This document shows, piece by piece, positions 51,794 to 63,663 of a stretch of DNA of 64,000 nucleotides (position 1 is the first letter of the stretch; each line of letters starts with the position of its first letter). The notes beneath the pieces are model-generated. The model worked only from the letters and a program-made list of their open reading frames with translations, did no database searches and was not told the DNA's origin. Origin of the DNA: Brachypodius melanocephalos (taxonomy: Eukaryota; Chordata; Aves; Passeriformes; Pycnonotidae). The translations under genes and the position numbers were made by a program. The stretch covers positions 5,534,901 to 5,598,900 of the forward strand of contig VZSR01003282.1 in the NCBI GenBank assembly GCA_013398615.1, read 5' to 3'.

Positions 51794-53124
51794 GGTAACA
51801 TTATAAAGTGGTTACCATAAAATAATTGCAGGAAAAACAACAACAGTATATATGACTATTGCTGTGTTACTGATGGATAATACATGAGATAATACAGCTA
51901 AAGGATGCCAGTTTGAAATACTTGTGTAGATAAAATCTTAACAGGCCACATCTAAACTCGTCTTTTTCATCTTGCTTAATATGATGCATTAACTTGGTCA
52001 CTATTAGACTTGTGATCACAGTACTCCCTATGTTTTATGTAAGATTTCACTGGAGCTATCACTGCATTTAGACACACTCAGGAAACTTAGCAGATTATTA
52101 CCATTTTTTTCTTACAATGAGAAGTTCTTGGTCTGAATCAGTCTAAAACCAGTCTTGTCTGCAAAGCCCCTACAGCTACCAGAAAGCTTCAGAGCAAGAG
52201 CCAGAAACCTGCAATGAAGGAGACAGGAATCCTAAACTGCCCAGAGTCTGGTGCTGCCTGCATACCATGTTTTCACTGTCAATTCATACATCAACTTTTC
52301 AATGGTAACAGATTATATGTAACACTAACCATCTTAGCAAAGTCCATGTGGTGTGAATTTACAACCCAGTTAAAGCAGAAAAAGAAATACATCCTTGTGT
52401 GGTCTGACAGTAGAGCAACCAAAAGAAATACACTCCAGAGATGCTCAATGGGGCTGTCCAGGATTGATCCACCCCATGACCTCCAGTCAGACAGGGAGAG
52501 TTCTGTTCTCCAAAGCAAAGGAGCAGCTTCTTATTACTGCATTGGTGAGTCGGTACTGTTGTTTTCCTGTACATAAATCAATAAACTATCTCTAAAAATA
52601 CTTCCTGCTCTGTGTCACAGCATTTCTGTATTCTTGAGATGGGGAGCTACAGCTCTGAGAAGGACTTACTGTCTCATTAACGGGGGAAATACGGTGAAAC
52701 ACTCCAAATGAATCAAAGCAAAGTGGCAGGAGCAGGAGAAATAAGACATGGCATTTTCTATTGCTGCAGCCTCTCCTTGTTTTTGGAAAGTAACCCGTTT
52801 TTTCATAACCGTGTTGTCAGTGTATTTCCCGGACCACTTTTTAAAGCAGAGTCTCATTAGGCTCATCTGGTCTTTAATACGTGTCTATTTACACTACCAG
52901 TGGTGTTTGAAGCAACCTTCAAAGACACTTGCTTAAAACAGGCTTTCCATCCACTAATTAAACCTTAACAATCCCTTGTAATGAACAACACATTTTTTCC
53001 CAAAAAATTGTGTATGTCCCAGGTGGCTCTTCATGTCAGCACTGAAAGGAGAGGTCGTTCCTGAAGGATCCTCCATCACAAACACCTGAGACCAGGAAGT
53101 CATCAAACAGCATCTGAAGAAGCA

Positions 53125-53900
53125 GCAATTCATGGAATGGTCTGAATTGGAAACCATCCAGTTCATCTCCTTCCACCCCTGCCATGGGCAGGGACACCTC
53201 CCACTATGCCAGGTTGCTCCAAGCCCCATCCAACCTGGTCCTGAACACTTCAGAGATGGGGTCCTGATCACATCAGAGATCCACAACTTCTCTGGGCATC
53301 CTATGCCAGGGCCTAGCCACTCTCATGGTTAAGACTTTCTTTCAGCTCCACTTTTTGTCAGTTTAAAGCCATTCTCCCTTGCCCTATCACTCCATGCCCT
53401 CTCCAGCTCTCTTGAAGCCCCTTCAGGGCACTGTAAGGGGCTCCAACATCTCCCCGGAGCCTTCTCTTCTCCAGGTTGAACAATCCCAGCTCTCAGCCTG
53501 CCTTCATAGCAGAGGTTCTTGAGTCTTCTGAGCATTTCTGTGATTTCCCCTGGACCTGCTCCAACAGGTCCACATCCTTCTTATTATGTTAAGGACCCCA
53601 GAGCTGGATGCAGAGCTCCAGGTGGGGTCTCAGAGCAGGGCAGAGTGGCAGAATCCCCTCCCTCATCTGCTGCCCACAGTGCTTTGGATGCAGCCCAGGA
53701 CAAGGCTGGGTGTCTGGGCTTCAAGTGCACTTTGTCAGCTCATGCTGAGCTCATCAACCAACACTTCCAAGGACTCTCAAGCCCTTCTTTCAGGGCTGCT
53801 CTCAAGCAATGCTTCACCCAGCCTACATTTATGCTTGGGACTGCCCTCATCCCTGTGCAGAACCTTTTCTCACAGTCTTGTCCCCTCCTACTACATTAGT
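53125..53900 (-). mobile_element. CR1 LINE fragment, about 0.8 kb, minus strand
   Basis: The longest CR1 copy here. On the + strand it reads, in antisense order, CATGGAATGGTCTGAATTGG, CTGCCATGGGCAGGGACACC, CCAACCTGGTCCTGAACACT, ATCTCCCCGGAGCCTTCTCT, CCAGAGCTGGATGCAGAGCT and CCTCATCCCTGTGCAGAACC. These blocks follow the avian CR1 3' region in the expected order from the 3' end inwards. It is 5'-truncated near 53900. The long + strand frames at 53519-54020 are antisense readings of this element, not genes. Confidence 0.93.
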
Positions 53901-54888
53901 CCCTGGTGGAGGCAAATGACAGCTTTACAGCAACACCAAAGTTTGCAAGGCTCCTCAATTACTGTTAGTAATGCTGTCTTATGTAACTGTCAAACAACAT
54001 TCTCAGCCTGTTTTACTTGAGTGCCCTGTCTTGGGGGATTTTTGCCAATCATGCCTCAACTAAGCTTAAATAACAGCTATATTTATTAGCTCTAAAGGCT
54101 ATCTTTCTCCTTCCTATAGCACTGCTTGCTGAATAAGTTACTCCACTGAAGCTGATGTAAAAAATGAAAGTCTATTGTAATTAGTGTAATCTCTTTCCTA
54201 GATAAAACCATAAAAACTGCAGCCTCAGACAGCTGTCCTCTCCTTGGCTATCCTTCTTATTATTCACAGACAAACTCTGCTATCTTCTGAATATTACAGA
54301 GTACATTTACATGCAATTTCAGTGAAAACACTCAGGGAACAGGATCTCTAAATACCTATCTCTAAGAATCTAGCCAAGAAGAAGAACGGAGCTTGAAAGT
54401 TATTTCAGACCTCATTTTCCCTCAGTACAGTCATTGTCCTAAATAGGTACACATAAACACATAATGTTTTTCTTTAGAAATAATTCATATGAATTCAATG
54501 TTCTTACATAATTGGTTAGATATGACAGCCACTGAAAACTAAAATCCTCTTTTTTATACTACAGTCAGGGTATGGACAGAAAAAAAAAATCTAAAAAATG
54601 GATGCTCCAAGGGAGAGAGAGACTGATTATCTTCAGAGGTAAAAGGGTAATTGCTATCACATGGTTAAAAAGGGACCAGGCAAATTCATATGAATACTCT
54701 TTGGAGAAGAAGCACTTACTGACTAAAGATGCTGTACATTATGTAAGGCAATTACTGTGTGGAGTGGTGGTGATACCTCGAATGCAAGCTCATTCACAGG
54801 ATGTCTGAATATTGTAGGAAGGCAGCATCTATCTCTTACACCTGGGATTCTTTTACTATGGCACAGATTCCCCTGAAAACACCCACAG

Positions 54889-55210
54889 ACTCACAGTATC
54901 ATACAAGGTAATTTAGGACAGAAGGGACATCTGAGGATCCAATGCCTGCTCTAAGCATGATCGACCTCAAAATTAGAAAAGGCTGCTTAAGACCTCCTTT
55001 TACTGAGAGTCCAGTATCTCCAAGCAATCTACAGTCTCTCTGGGCAACCTGGGAGTTTCTCTCACTCCAGCCTATGACTTAACTTCTGTTAATGCTCTGT
55101 GCATCTCTGTGAACTCCACACTAAACGCTCTTCTAGGCTGAACAAACCAAATTTCCCAGCCTCATCTCACATGGTAGCTCAAAAGTTTGTCCAAAACCCC
55201 TTTCCAGTGA
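54889..55210 (-). mobile_element. Highly degraded CR1 LINE fragment
   Basis: A diverged antisense CR1 copy. It starts at CACAGTATCATACAAGGTAA and shows GGGACATCTGAGGATCCAAT, TCTCTGGGCAACCTGGGAGT and TTCTAGGCTGAACAAACCAA in the order expected of a reverse-complemented CR1 3' region. It is much more diverged than the copy at 53125-53900, which suggests an older insertion. The right boundary is uncertain. Confidence 0.7.
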
Positions 55211-56768
55211 AGAATGACAGGATCAGAAGTCCTCCAGTGTTGAGGTTTACAAGCTGAAGAGCCTTTGCAAGGCATGTAAGCAAACACCTGTCCTCCCTAA
55301 AGGGCTGCTCCCTGACAACACAGAGCACTCTGCACACTCCTGAGGAGTTCAATTAGCAGCAAGGAGAGGTATTAACAAAACCTTTATGAAAGTTTCCCTT
55401 ACTAAACACTTCTACAGGTAAGATGGAGATTTGCTGAAAACTCAGCAGCTTTTCCAGACACAGTGTGGTCAGAGTTAGCAGCTGGGTTTCAGCTGCCTTC
55501 TCTGCGGAGACTACTCCTCTTGTTCATACAAAATATCTTTAAAAATCTTCTTCCATGGGTTTCATCTGAGATCTCTTTTTCCTGAGACCCCGCTCATCTT
55601 TAATAATACCCAGCAGAGTGGTTCTATCACTACATGTAATTAGGAAAACCAAAGCTGTTACAAAAGCCACAGTTAATTACAAAAAGCGATCATAGCACTG
55701 AAATTATTTTTGCTTTAACTCACCAAGGTAGGTTTTTCACAATTACCCTAGAACAGCACATAGCCTAGGTAATTATTGGAGGGCTCTCCACAGAGTAAAA
55801 GTGTGATACTTGTCTATTATACTTCTAATTCTGTCAGAGTAAGATTAACACAAAGTTCATGCACCTACTAGAAAGCAAAGATTACCATCCCTTCACACAG
55901 ACTGAACAATACAATTTACAGATTTAATAACCTTGTGGAAAGGTTTGTGGTCAAAACCTAGTTAAAGATATTTACTCCTTTGAGTTTTAGTTTAAAACAC
56001 ATTTCTTCTTCCAGATACATCCCACATACTGTCAGGGCTTTTCTTTCTTTTCTTTTGTTTCCAGATTATATAAGAAATTCATTTCATCTTTAAAGAATAG
56101 CTTTTACCTTTGTGAAGGAGTAAATTATTATGTCAAGTTTCCTCAGTTAGCATACCTGTATAGCAATTTTTTTTCAATAAAAATAACCTTTTGTTAAAGG
56201 TTTCATTGAATTTCCCAGGAGACTGATAACAGCCACATCTCCAGCCATCTGCAGGCACCACTAGAGACTGATGCATACTCTGAACATTCTTCTCAACACT
56301 TCTGTTCAGAAAATGGGACCACTAATTGCTAAGTGCTTAATTATGCCAAGGGCAGGAGCCCAAAGCCTTTACCCATTATGAACTTCTTCAACAGTCTTAA
56401 TGAAAATCAGGCCTCAGGCAAATCATTAGTAAAATTCAAAATCATGAAGAAATTATCCTTTCCATTTTTAGCACAAAGAATGGATTACTTCATAAAGGCC
56501 CATAGATAATTCATTTAAAGCTCACACGCTTCAGCTTTAGGCAGAAGAGCAGGTTGAGATATTTGAACATCAAGCACAGATCTCCTCCTATACTCCGAGC
56601 TATTGTGTTAGCAGTACTTTAATGTATAATGGAAGCAGTTCCCAAAACACTTTATTTCATGAAGTACTTCAGTTAGTTTCTGAATTATCTAGTGCAAAAG
56701 AGTAAAGACCCTACTGAAATGCCATCTCCAGCCCCTGAGACCCTGGGGGCTGGCTGGAGGAAGCTTAC

Positions 56769-56872
56769 CCCTGGCCTGCAGCCCGTGGCCGCACGCCTCA
56801 GCGTGCCCCGGCAGGCTCCGTCTCACCGACTCTGGCACCAGCACACACGGGCTCCAGCGGTGGCTCCTCCAC
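56769..56872 (-). CDS. THSD7B: THSD7B-like internal exon C (short, GC-rich start of a TSP1-like repeat)
   Basis: This short 104-nt exon was found by looking for the missing phase-2/phase-1 exon between B and D. The acceptor reads TTCCCCTGCAG and the donor AGGG|GTAAGCT; both are strong. The first base completes the Arg codon of exon B, then come WRSHRWSPC, VLVPESVRR, HAEACGHGLQAR. Its last base joins exon D to give Ala-Val-Thr-Cys. HRWSPC followed by LVP, a variable loop and ACGxGLQ is the start of the divergent long TSP1 module that alternates with the canonical one in THSD7 proteins. The exon is markedly richer in GC and CpG than the AT-rich intron around it. It contains no ATG, so an ORF search requiring a start codon would miss it. 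The frame runs through both junctions without a stop. Confidence 0.86.
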
Positions 56873-57856
56873 CTGCAGGGGAACAGCCAACAGGGAAGGG
56901 CTTAAACTGGGAAATGAGGAACAGATCTGAGCACAAAGCCCAGCCACCAATCATAATGCACTGCGGGGACTTTGCAGTCACAAAGCTGTAATCACACCCA
57001 ACACAAGCACCGGGAACTGGAATTCAGATGCCAGGCTCAGCTTCTAGAAGGCCACATCCTTGTCCAACAACGTTTCCCTTTCTCATTTTTGCAGGGCATG
57101 TTTCAAAGTTAGGTAAGATACACAGGAAATAGCTCCAATGGACTTTGTCACCAGGCTCTCCTGCTTTCATATAATTTATGTCGTTCCCAGTCTGCTTTCC
57201 ATGCTCACAGGCGTGCCAGCCACGGGAAGCAGCTTTCCATGGCACCAGGCAAACAGAGCATTGTGTCCTCTGCCTGGCACTGCCTTCAGGACCATCTCCT
57301 GTGGGATATGCAGGCTGGAGATTCATATGCAAAGATATAATGCTTTTCTGTTTACTAACACTGCACAACAGATGGGCCACAGAATCTTAATGAAGAGCAG
57401 TGAGTAACTGCTCTATTGTATTATTCGTTTAATCAGAACTTTTTAAGTGTGTACTATTCACTGGAGTGAGAGTACCAGGGGAAAAGACAAGAGTTTCTGC
57501 AATAAGCATGCAATTATGATTAAGGCACTCTAGGGTTTGTGGTCCCAAAATAGCTTACATTGATTTTTAGATACAATGAAGGGGGAGTTCCCAGTAAGAG
57601 CTTCCTTACACACATCAGACCATGAGGTTACCATTGCTAGGAGCTGTGTCTGTTGGTGCTTGTTCTGATGATGCCAGATCTACTGAGAGCTCCAGTTTGA
57701 ACTCTACTTTTACACATTTTGCATTACACATTATTTGTTTTAAACTCTGTATTTTCCAACATTATGTTATTTTCTGATGAAAATTGTGCAGGACAAGAGT
57801 CATTTCTGGAGAAGCGGACACCCACTAGAGACTGATTTCAAGCTAATAGTTTTTAC
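56873..57856 (-). other. Intron between exons B and C (984 bp)
   Basis: A short intron, GT at the exon B side and AG at the exon C side, phase 2. It holds no recognisable feature. Two opposite-strand open frames in 57024-57407 overlap each other and match nothing I know. Confidence 0.8.
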
Positions 57857-57989
57857 CTATACACTGGACAGATGGGAACATCTTCACATTCTCTTTCCTC
57901 ATACAAGGTGTCTGGACACGCCTGTCCCCCACTGGCAGAATCCTGAAGGATAATCCTGTACCGGGACTGCTTAACTGCAGTGGCATTGC
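57857..57989 (-). CDS. THSD7B: THSD7B-like internal exon B (second half of a TSP1 repeat)
   Basis: This 133-nt exon follows a very strong T-rich acceptor (a long T run, then GCTTTTCAG). It opens with two bases that complete the Gly codon left by exon A (phase 1). It closes at TATAG|GTAAAA in phase 2. It encodes 43 full codons, including NATAVKQSRYRIILQ, GGQACPDTLYEE and RECEDVPICPVY. Together with exon A this makes one complete TSP1 module: W...C...C at the front, a basic SRYR strand, then CPD, REC and the final CPV cysteines. N-A-T at the exon start is an N-glycosylation sequon. The split Arg codon continues into exon C as VYR-W. Assignment to the THSD7 family rests on this cysteine and strand pattern; THSD7B over 7A is a recollection-based judgement. 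Confidence 0.88.
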
Positions 57990-60900
57990 CTGAAAAGCAA
58001 AAAAAAAAAAAACCCAAAAGTTTGTCTTTCAGACATGGTTGTCATCCCAACTTAGTGATTTAGTGCCTTGCTTAGAAACATGCTCTCTGTTTCATTTATA
58101 TTTTGAAACTATGAGAACTCTGTAACATTACTTCTTTTAAAATTACCAGTAGTTCAGCAGGACAGCAGGTGGAAGGATGATAAATCAACAGCCTAAGAAA
58201 TGCATCAAAAACAGCTGTTTAACAGAACACCAAATCAAGTAAGAAAATAAATAAATAAGGAAATAAACACCTTAACTGGGAAAAAGAATAAAAGTCAAGG
58301 AAACAAACTGTCGTAATGGAAGATTTTGTTTCTGAGAACACATTCTGGTGGTCTCAGGCTGCTATCAGTAACCCATTTTTATGGCTCTAGAAATCAGAGA
58401 TGATAACTTGCTGATAGGAAAACCATTGCAACCAACAAAGGCTAACTCTCTACTTAACCTGAGTTGATGCAAGATCAATCCATCTAGAAACACAGTTCAC
58501 AAAATCCATGGTAGTGAATGCAGCAGGAAAGATAAAACCAAGATTTATCTATTTGTCTCTACAGCTAAAGCAAACGCAATCCTTGGCTGTGTAAGTGGTA
58601 AGGGCAAACAAAGCTGGTTTAACCACTGCACATGGCACTCATCCTTCCCTGGGTACTGCATTCACACTTCAAAAACAGGTGCTGGAAAAGTAAAAAGGGA
58701 TCTCAGGAGAACTCCTTAAAGCATTACAGACCGTGTAAAAAGCTTTAAATAATGGACTTTATCAAATCTGTCTGAAAGAGGAAAGCAGTGTGCCAATAAG
58801 CCCAGTATAAGTATTCTTTTTCCAGCTCAGAATAAGAGCCAAGCTGCAGCAGCAAAATTACCATGCAGTAGAGTAGAAGGAAAACTTAGAAGTCACACTA
58901 TGAACACAAAGTACAACTACAGATCCAAGAAAAATGAAAAATGTTGGCTTTAAAAATACCAAACCATACAAGCCCCCACTGGCAGATGTGCCAGCACTGT
59001 GAGATTACTGCCAAGGGACACTGGACTGGCAGGAGGCTGCTCACCACGGCTGCTGCCCTGGGGCAGGAAAAGCACAGAGAGATCCCTCTCCTTCTTCTTT
59101 CACAGCCACTACCTGAGGCAGCTCTACAGCCTCCTACAGTCCCTTTCACATGCCTGATTTGGTGCCTCACAAAGAGCCTTTTCTTAAAATCTAGCCCACA
59201 CCATCACTCCTGAAAATTAAACTGTTTCATCTTCTGTCCACTACATGTTTATCCCTGTGCCCTAATGCATATCCTTTACAAAACTGTAAGGGTTTGCATC
59301 CACTCTAAATCTTCTCTCTAAAGTAAGCAAACCCAGCCCTTTGCAGGTCCAATTCAATTCCCTCCCTCCCAACACTGTGCCCAAGGACCTGCAGCCTCCC
59401 CAGGGCACAGTCCAGTGACCCCACGGGGTTCTTACATACAACATGTGCAGGAATTTGACAAGCCTGGTAGGAGTTTTAGCATTTCTAACTGCTGACTTTC
59501 ATTCATTTTGTAATCCATTGTATCTCCAGAGGTGCCTGAGGGCACAAAGACTATTTAAGGAGCAGAGCACTTGACACAGAGGAGACCAGGAAAGCTGGGA
59601 CTCTTCTGCTTGGAGAGAAGGCTCACAGGATCTTATCAGTGTATATCAATACACTATAATAGGCAGTAAAGGAGACACAGACAGACTATTTTCACTGTGA
59701 TATCCACTGTGAGATTTTTCAAGCAGCTGAGTACCCATTTAAGAGTGATTTAATTTAAGCCACTGTTCCTCAGCTTCCTGATAAAAGTTTAATGTGTCAA
59801 AAATCTACCACTTCCCTTAATTAGAACAGTTACACTGTTAAAAAAAAGAGGAGATTAAATTTATTGGGGACAATTTGTTCTCAATAAATCCTTACTGGCC
59901 AGTTTATTACAATCTGATTCTTGAAATGTTTATATCTTGAGTAATAACTTGTTCTTGTGGCTTTCTACATAATGAATTTAGGATGAGTAATCTACAATTT
60001 TCTCAACCTTTCTTTTTGGAGGTGCAGGGGAGAGGTTTGGTTTGGCTTTGTGTTACTGAGTTTTAGTTCTTTAAGATCCTATTTCTCACCCATTAGACAG
60101 TCATTTGATGCTCTGGCATTACTTTACTACTTCCTTTTTATTCATACAACCTCACTGACATGGGAATAGCTACTCAATGGAAACACTCCTTAGTACATTC
60201 TTCTCCTGGATGCAGAAAGGAAACAAAGGCAGCAACTGCACATTCTCCATGTTGTGCTTTCTCATGAAGTACATTTCATTCTGTTTCTCCTTTTTTAAAA
60301 CCCATTTATACAATTTCCACTTATATCCTCTAGCTCAGTTTGCATCCTTGACTTCTTGTTTCTAATCTTTGTGAAACAATATGACGATCCAAAACGAAAA
60401 GAGATCCTGAACAACTATGATAGTAAGATAAAAAAGAGCTTCTCTAGATGTCTGTGGTGCTCCTCTTCATGGTTTGAACCTTGAACTTGAAAATCACATA
60501 CAGACCTACACATGCCTTGCTCCCCAGTGCTACTGGCTTGATATCAGCACAGTTTCAGAATAGAAATTAGAGTCCAGGAGGGCTTCAGCCCTTTGGACAG
60601 GCTTTCTTGGAGCTTCCAGGTCTTCTGTACTCCTGTCTGCATAGAGGAAGTTCCCAAGAGGTGTAGATACCAATTCCTGCAGTTTTTTGAAGTCTATATA
60701 TACACTTTAAAAAAAAAAAAAAAGTCCTGTGATATTGCTATCCTTCCCTTCCAAGAATCATGAACTCTATCACTTTGTGATGATTTTCATTCAAATTATC
60801 TACCACCATTAGAATCTTACCCATTTCCTTCCTATTAATCAGTACCAAATCTAAATGAGCTTCCCACAGTAATTTTCTCCACCTCAAGAAACTAAATTAT

Positions 60901-63663
60901 CCTCAACATTTATTGCACCTTACTCAAACCCCATTTTCAAAATTGAATTTCCTCACTGCCTTTTCTATAGCATCCCTTACAAATGTTAATGAGCATAATT
61001 TTTATATTTCAGTTAAAATTGCTATAGCCTGATTTTTCCAGAGTACTAGCACTGTGGAGGACTGTCCTTTTTAAGCCAAACTGATTTCCAGCATGACTAT
61101 GAACTGTTTGCCCTCCTGAAAAAAAGTAAAGCCTCAAGATCTAAGCACCATCTTAACTTTTCTGTCCTTGACTTTGTAACTCAGATAACACTGTTTGAGA
61201 ATTTCAGGGGTGCCTTACCTCTGTTTCCCCTCCTAATGCTATCAGTTTCCATCCTGCTCCCTTACAGTGCCAGACAATTCCTACCAAGCCACTCTCACTC
61301 CTCCCTGGATCTTGCATCCTTCCTTCCTCTGTCTGTCACCCCCAGGGCTTCCATGCCCAGGGCTCAGAGAGCTGCACCACCATTCTCAGGTGAGGGACAA
61401 AATCCCTTCTCACCCCTAGAGTATGTGCTGTATCAGGTCCAGCTTCCACAGAAAACTTTCAGCTTCCCACTCTGCTCCTGACCAGATGGAAAGCCAGAGT
61501 CTGGCCAACACAAGACTGTGCTCAAACAAAAAGCAAGGATGGATTTTCTGACATTTTAGTCACCAAATTCAGTGCCATCTCAACACCTTTGTAGAGATAA
61601 GAGCTCTTAAGCTTATCTTAGAGATAAGGTCTTTTGCTCAGAGCAGCTCTGGTTGTGTGTTTATGAGGGTTGGAAGTGGCAGATCATGGACTGTGACAGA
61701 AGGTAGAGGTCATTGGAATTTCTTATTGTAGCACACCATGCATTTTATCCACTTTTACCCCATCTCATTTCAAATCTGATCTAAGGCATGGGGGAAAAAT
61801 AGGACAGCTACATCTAACATTTCATGTGAACTTGTTTACAGAATTAAGTAACTGTGAAATTTCTAACCTTCCTCCTGGACAACCAATGCCCAGAAGAGAA
61901 GAGATACTTGCAGGTACCATCTATTTTCAGAAGGAAAATGAAAAATGTTATTTATTATTAGTTGTTTGCTTTTTCTAATCTCCCTGTTTTAAATCTATGC
62001 TGACAGACCAGGGAGTACTTCATCCATGCTGAAAGCAGTTACCTTTCCAGGCCACCTTCACCCCCAGGAAAGCAGGTGACAGGAAAATCTACCTGCTGCT
62101 CATTCAGACCATTTCACATCCTGAAACCACCCAGCAGATTCCTTGATCCTTTTTCAATTCATCCTCAAAGCCCAGGTGAAACAGATACATTACAGAAGAC
62201 TGCAGCAGACAGTTGCCACCTTTAAATATCTGAAATGGCAGAGAATCAATAACCTGCAGCAACCTCCCTGCTCCTGCCTCCCCAACAGGTGCTCGGATTC
62301 AGTGGCACTTCCTTGGTGAATTATGTTGTCTGTCCATCTGTTACTGCCCTAAGTTCAGGGCTGTCTGCACTTCTGAGGCAGGAGATAATCTTCTGCCACA
62401 AGACAGACGCTTGTCTGATGACATTTAAATGTAGGGAAAATGTCAGCTTTTTTATTGTGAGATGGTAAACTCGGATGTATTTCCTCAGATAAACTACAAA
62501 CAGCTCAACTGGTGAAGTTCTGTGTAAAGCTGATTTAGTGATTCCATGTTTGTCTAAGTTCTGATCTCATGCTGGTACACAATTAATTTTAAATCTGCCT
62601 GGCAATACCTGTTCCTGTTTGATCTGATTAGTAATTCACCATCTGTATATTGCTTTCATTAAATACAATTTTTCTATAAAAAAACCACAACACCCCTAAC
62701 AACTCACGTATGTATAGTGGCTTTGAAATTTCATTATCGTGCTGAGGTTTTAATTGTGCAATGCAAATTAAAAAAAAAAAAAAGTCTTGCAATGCGGCCA
62801 TATCAATAACAGATTTAGCAAAAAACAAACTCCCTCATCTAAGAAGTTTTAATTTAGAATTATATTAAAATGATAACACTGCCAAGGAGGTTAAATAATT
62901 AATTTCTTCTCATTTTAATTGTAGACTATTATTTAATAAACAAAGTAATTTACCAGGTAATTTATTCTACTCCTTCATAGGCAGCTCATTTAAAGTCTAA
63001 AAATAAATTGCTAATTAAAACAGGATTCACTGTTTTAGAAAGCAACTCATTTTCTTGTAAAATCTAACAAGGACTATGCTAAAGCATCCACTGATAATCT
63101 TTGAAGGGCAAGGAAACTACCAAAAATAATGAAATATTCTGATAACTTAGCAGACTTTCATCTGAACAATTAATGAAACACAAATTTGTCAGAAAACCCA
63201 ACACTAGATGATTATAAAAAGAATCTTCGTTGTACACTCGTTGTGCCTCAAAGTGAACCAACAAGATCAAAGAGATGTTTGGCCCTTGAAAAAACACAAA
63301 GCACAGGAGGTACGTGCACAACCCTGAATGTACACCCAGGTTGATCAAGAAAATTACATTTCATATATTATAAATTCCATGTGCAGCCATACAGCACAGG
63401 GGCCTTGCAGTTCTGACTGTGAAGGCAGAATCCCAGAAGGAATTTTTTCCAGGCAAAGAGAATTCACATCTCCAAAGCTGCTCAGGAGGATCCCACCTGC
63501 CCAAGGACATCAACTCAAAAGTCAAGGGCCAAAGTCCTCAGGTCCAAAACTCACGCAGATGAATGCCCTAAAAATTATTGGTCTAGTGTGAACTTCATCT
63601 GCCACATGTTTCTAGGCCAATGCTCTAATTCTTCCCCCAAATTTTGACTTCTTAAAGGCTTAC
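57990..63663 (-). other. Intron between exons A and B (5.7 kb)
   Basis: Phase-1 intron. It includes the decayed LINE ORF2 relic around 60600-60930, A-rich runs at 58001-58012, 60710-60723 and 62770-62783, and an AT-rich block with repeated TAATT cores at about 62640-63010. No extra exon is needed, because A and B join in frame. Confidence 0.78.
60600..60930 (-). mobile_element. Decayed CR1-type LINE ORF2 relic (endonuclease to RT linker)
   Basis: Read on the minus strand, about 60850 to 60750 encodes LDLVLINRKE, then after a gap NENHHKVIEFMILGR. Further on, near 60690, it encodes DFKKLQELVS. This order resembles the end of the apurinic endonuclease and the linker to reverse transcriptase in avian CR1-type ORF2 proteins: LDLVLTN-R-E, then SDHxxVEFxIL, then DFRxANFxLxREL. 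Stops and an A-rich insertion interrupt the frame. Upstream of LDLVL the frame is broken by stops. Boundaries are approximate. It was recognised by protein pattern only. Confidence 0.55.

Larger units (their letters stand above)
30339..56768 (-). other. Large intron between exons C and D (26.4 kb, with assembly gap)
   Basis: The longest intron in the window. It contains a MIR-like relic (31160-31320), CR1 fragments (32405-32470, 53125-53900, 54889-55210), microsatellites (37740-37838, 40939-40994, 46731-46840, 51746-51793), a CpG-dense patch near 45115-45235, and a 100-base N gap at 42513-42612. Exons C and D join in frame, so no further coding exon is required here. Short open frames in the interval have no recognisable domain. 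Confidence 0.75.

Noticed and set aside
53519..54020. Two overlapping + strand open frames of 126 and 144 codons
   Set aside because: Both are largely antisense readings of the CR1 fragment at 53125-53900.
61600..61640. Short nested palindromes (GATAAGAGCTCTTAAGCTTATC)
   Set aside because: Outer arms are only six bases; the overlapping AGAGCTCT and CTTAAG words are expected by chance.
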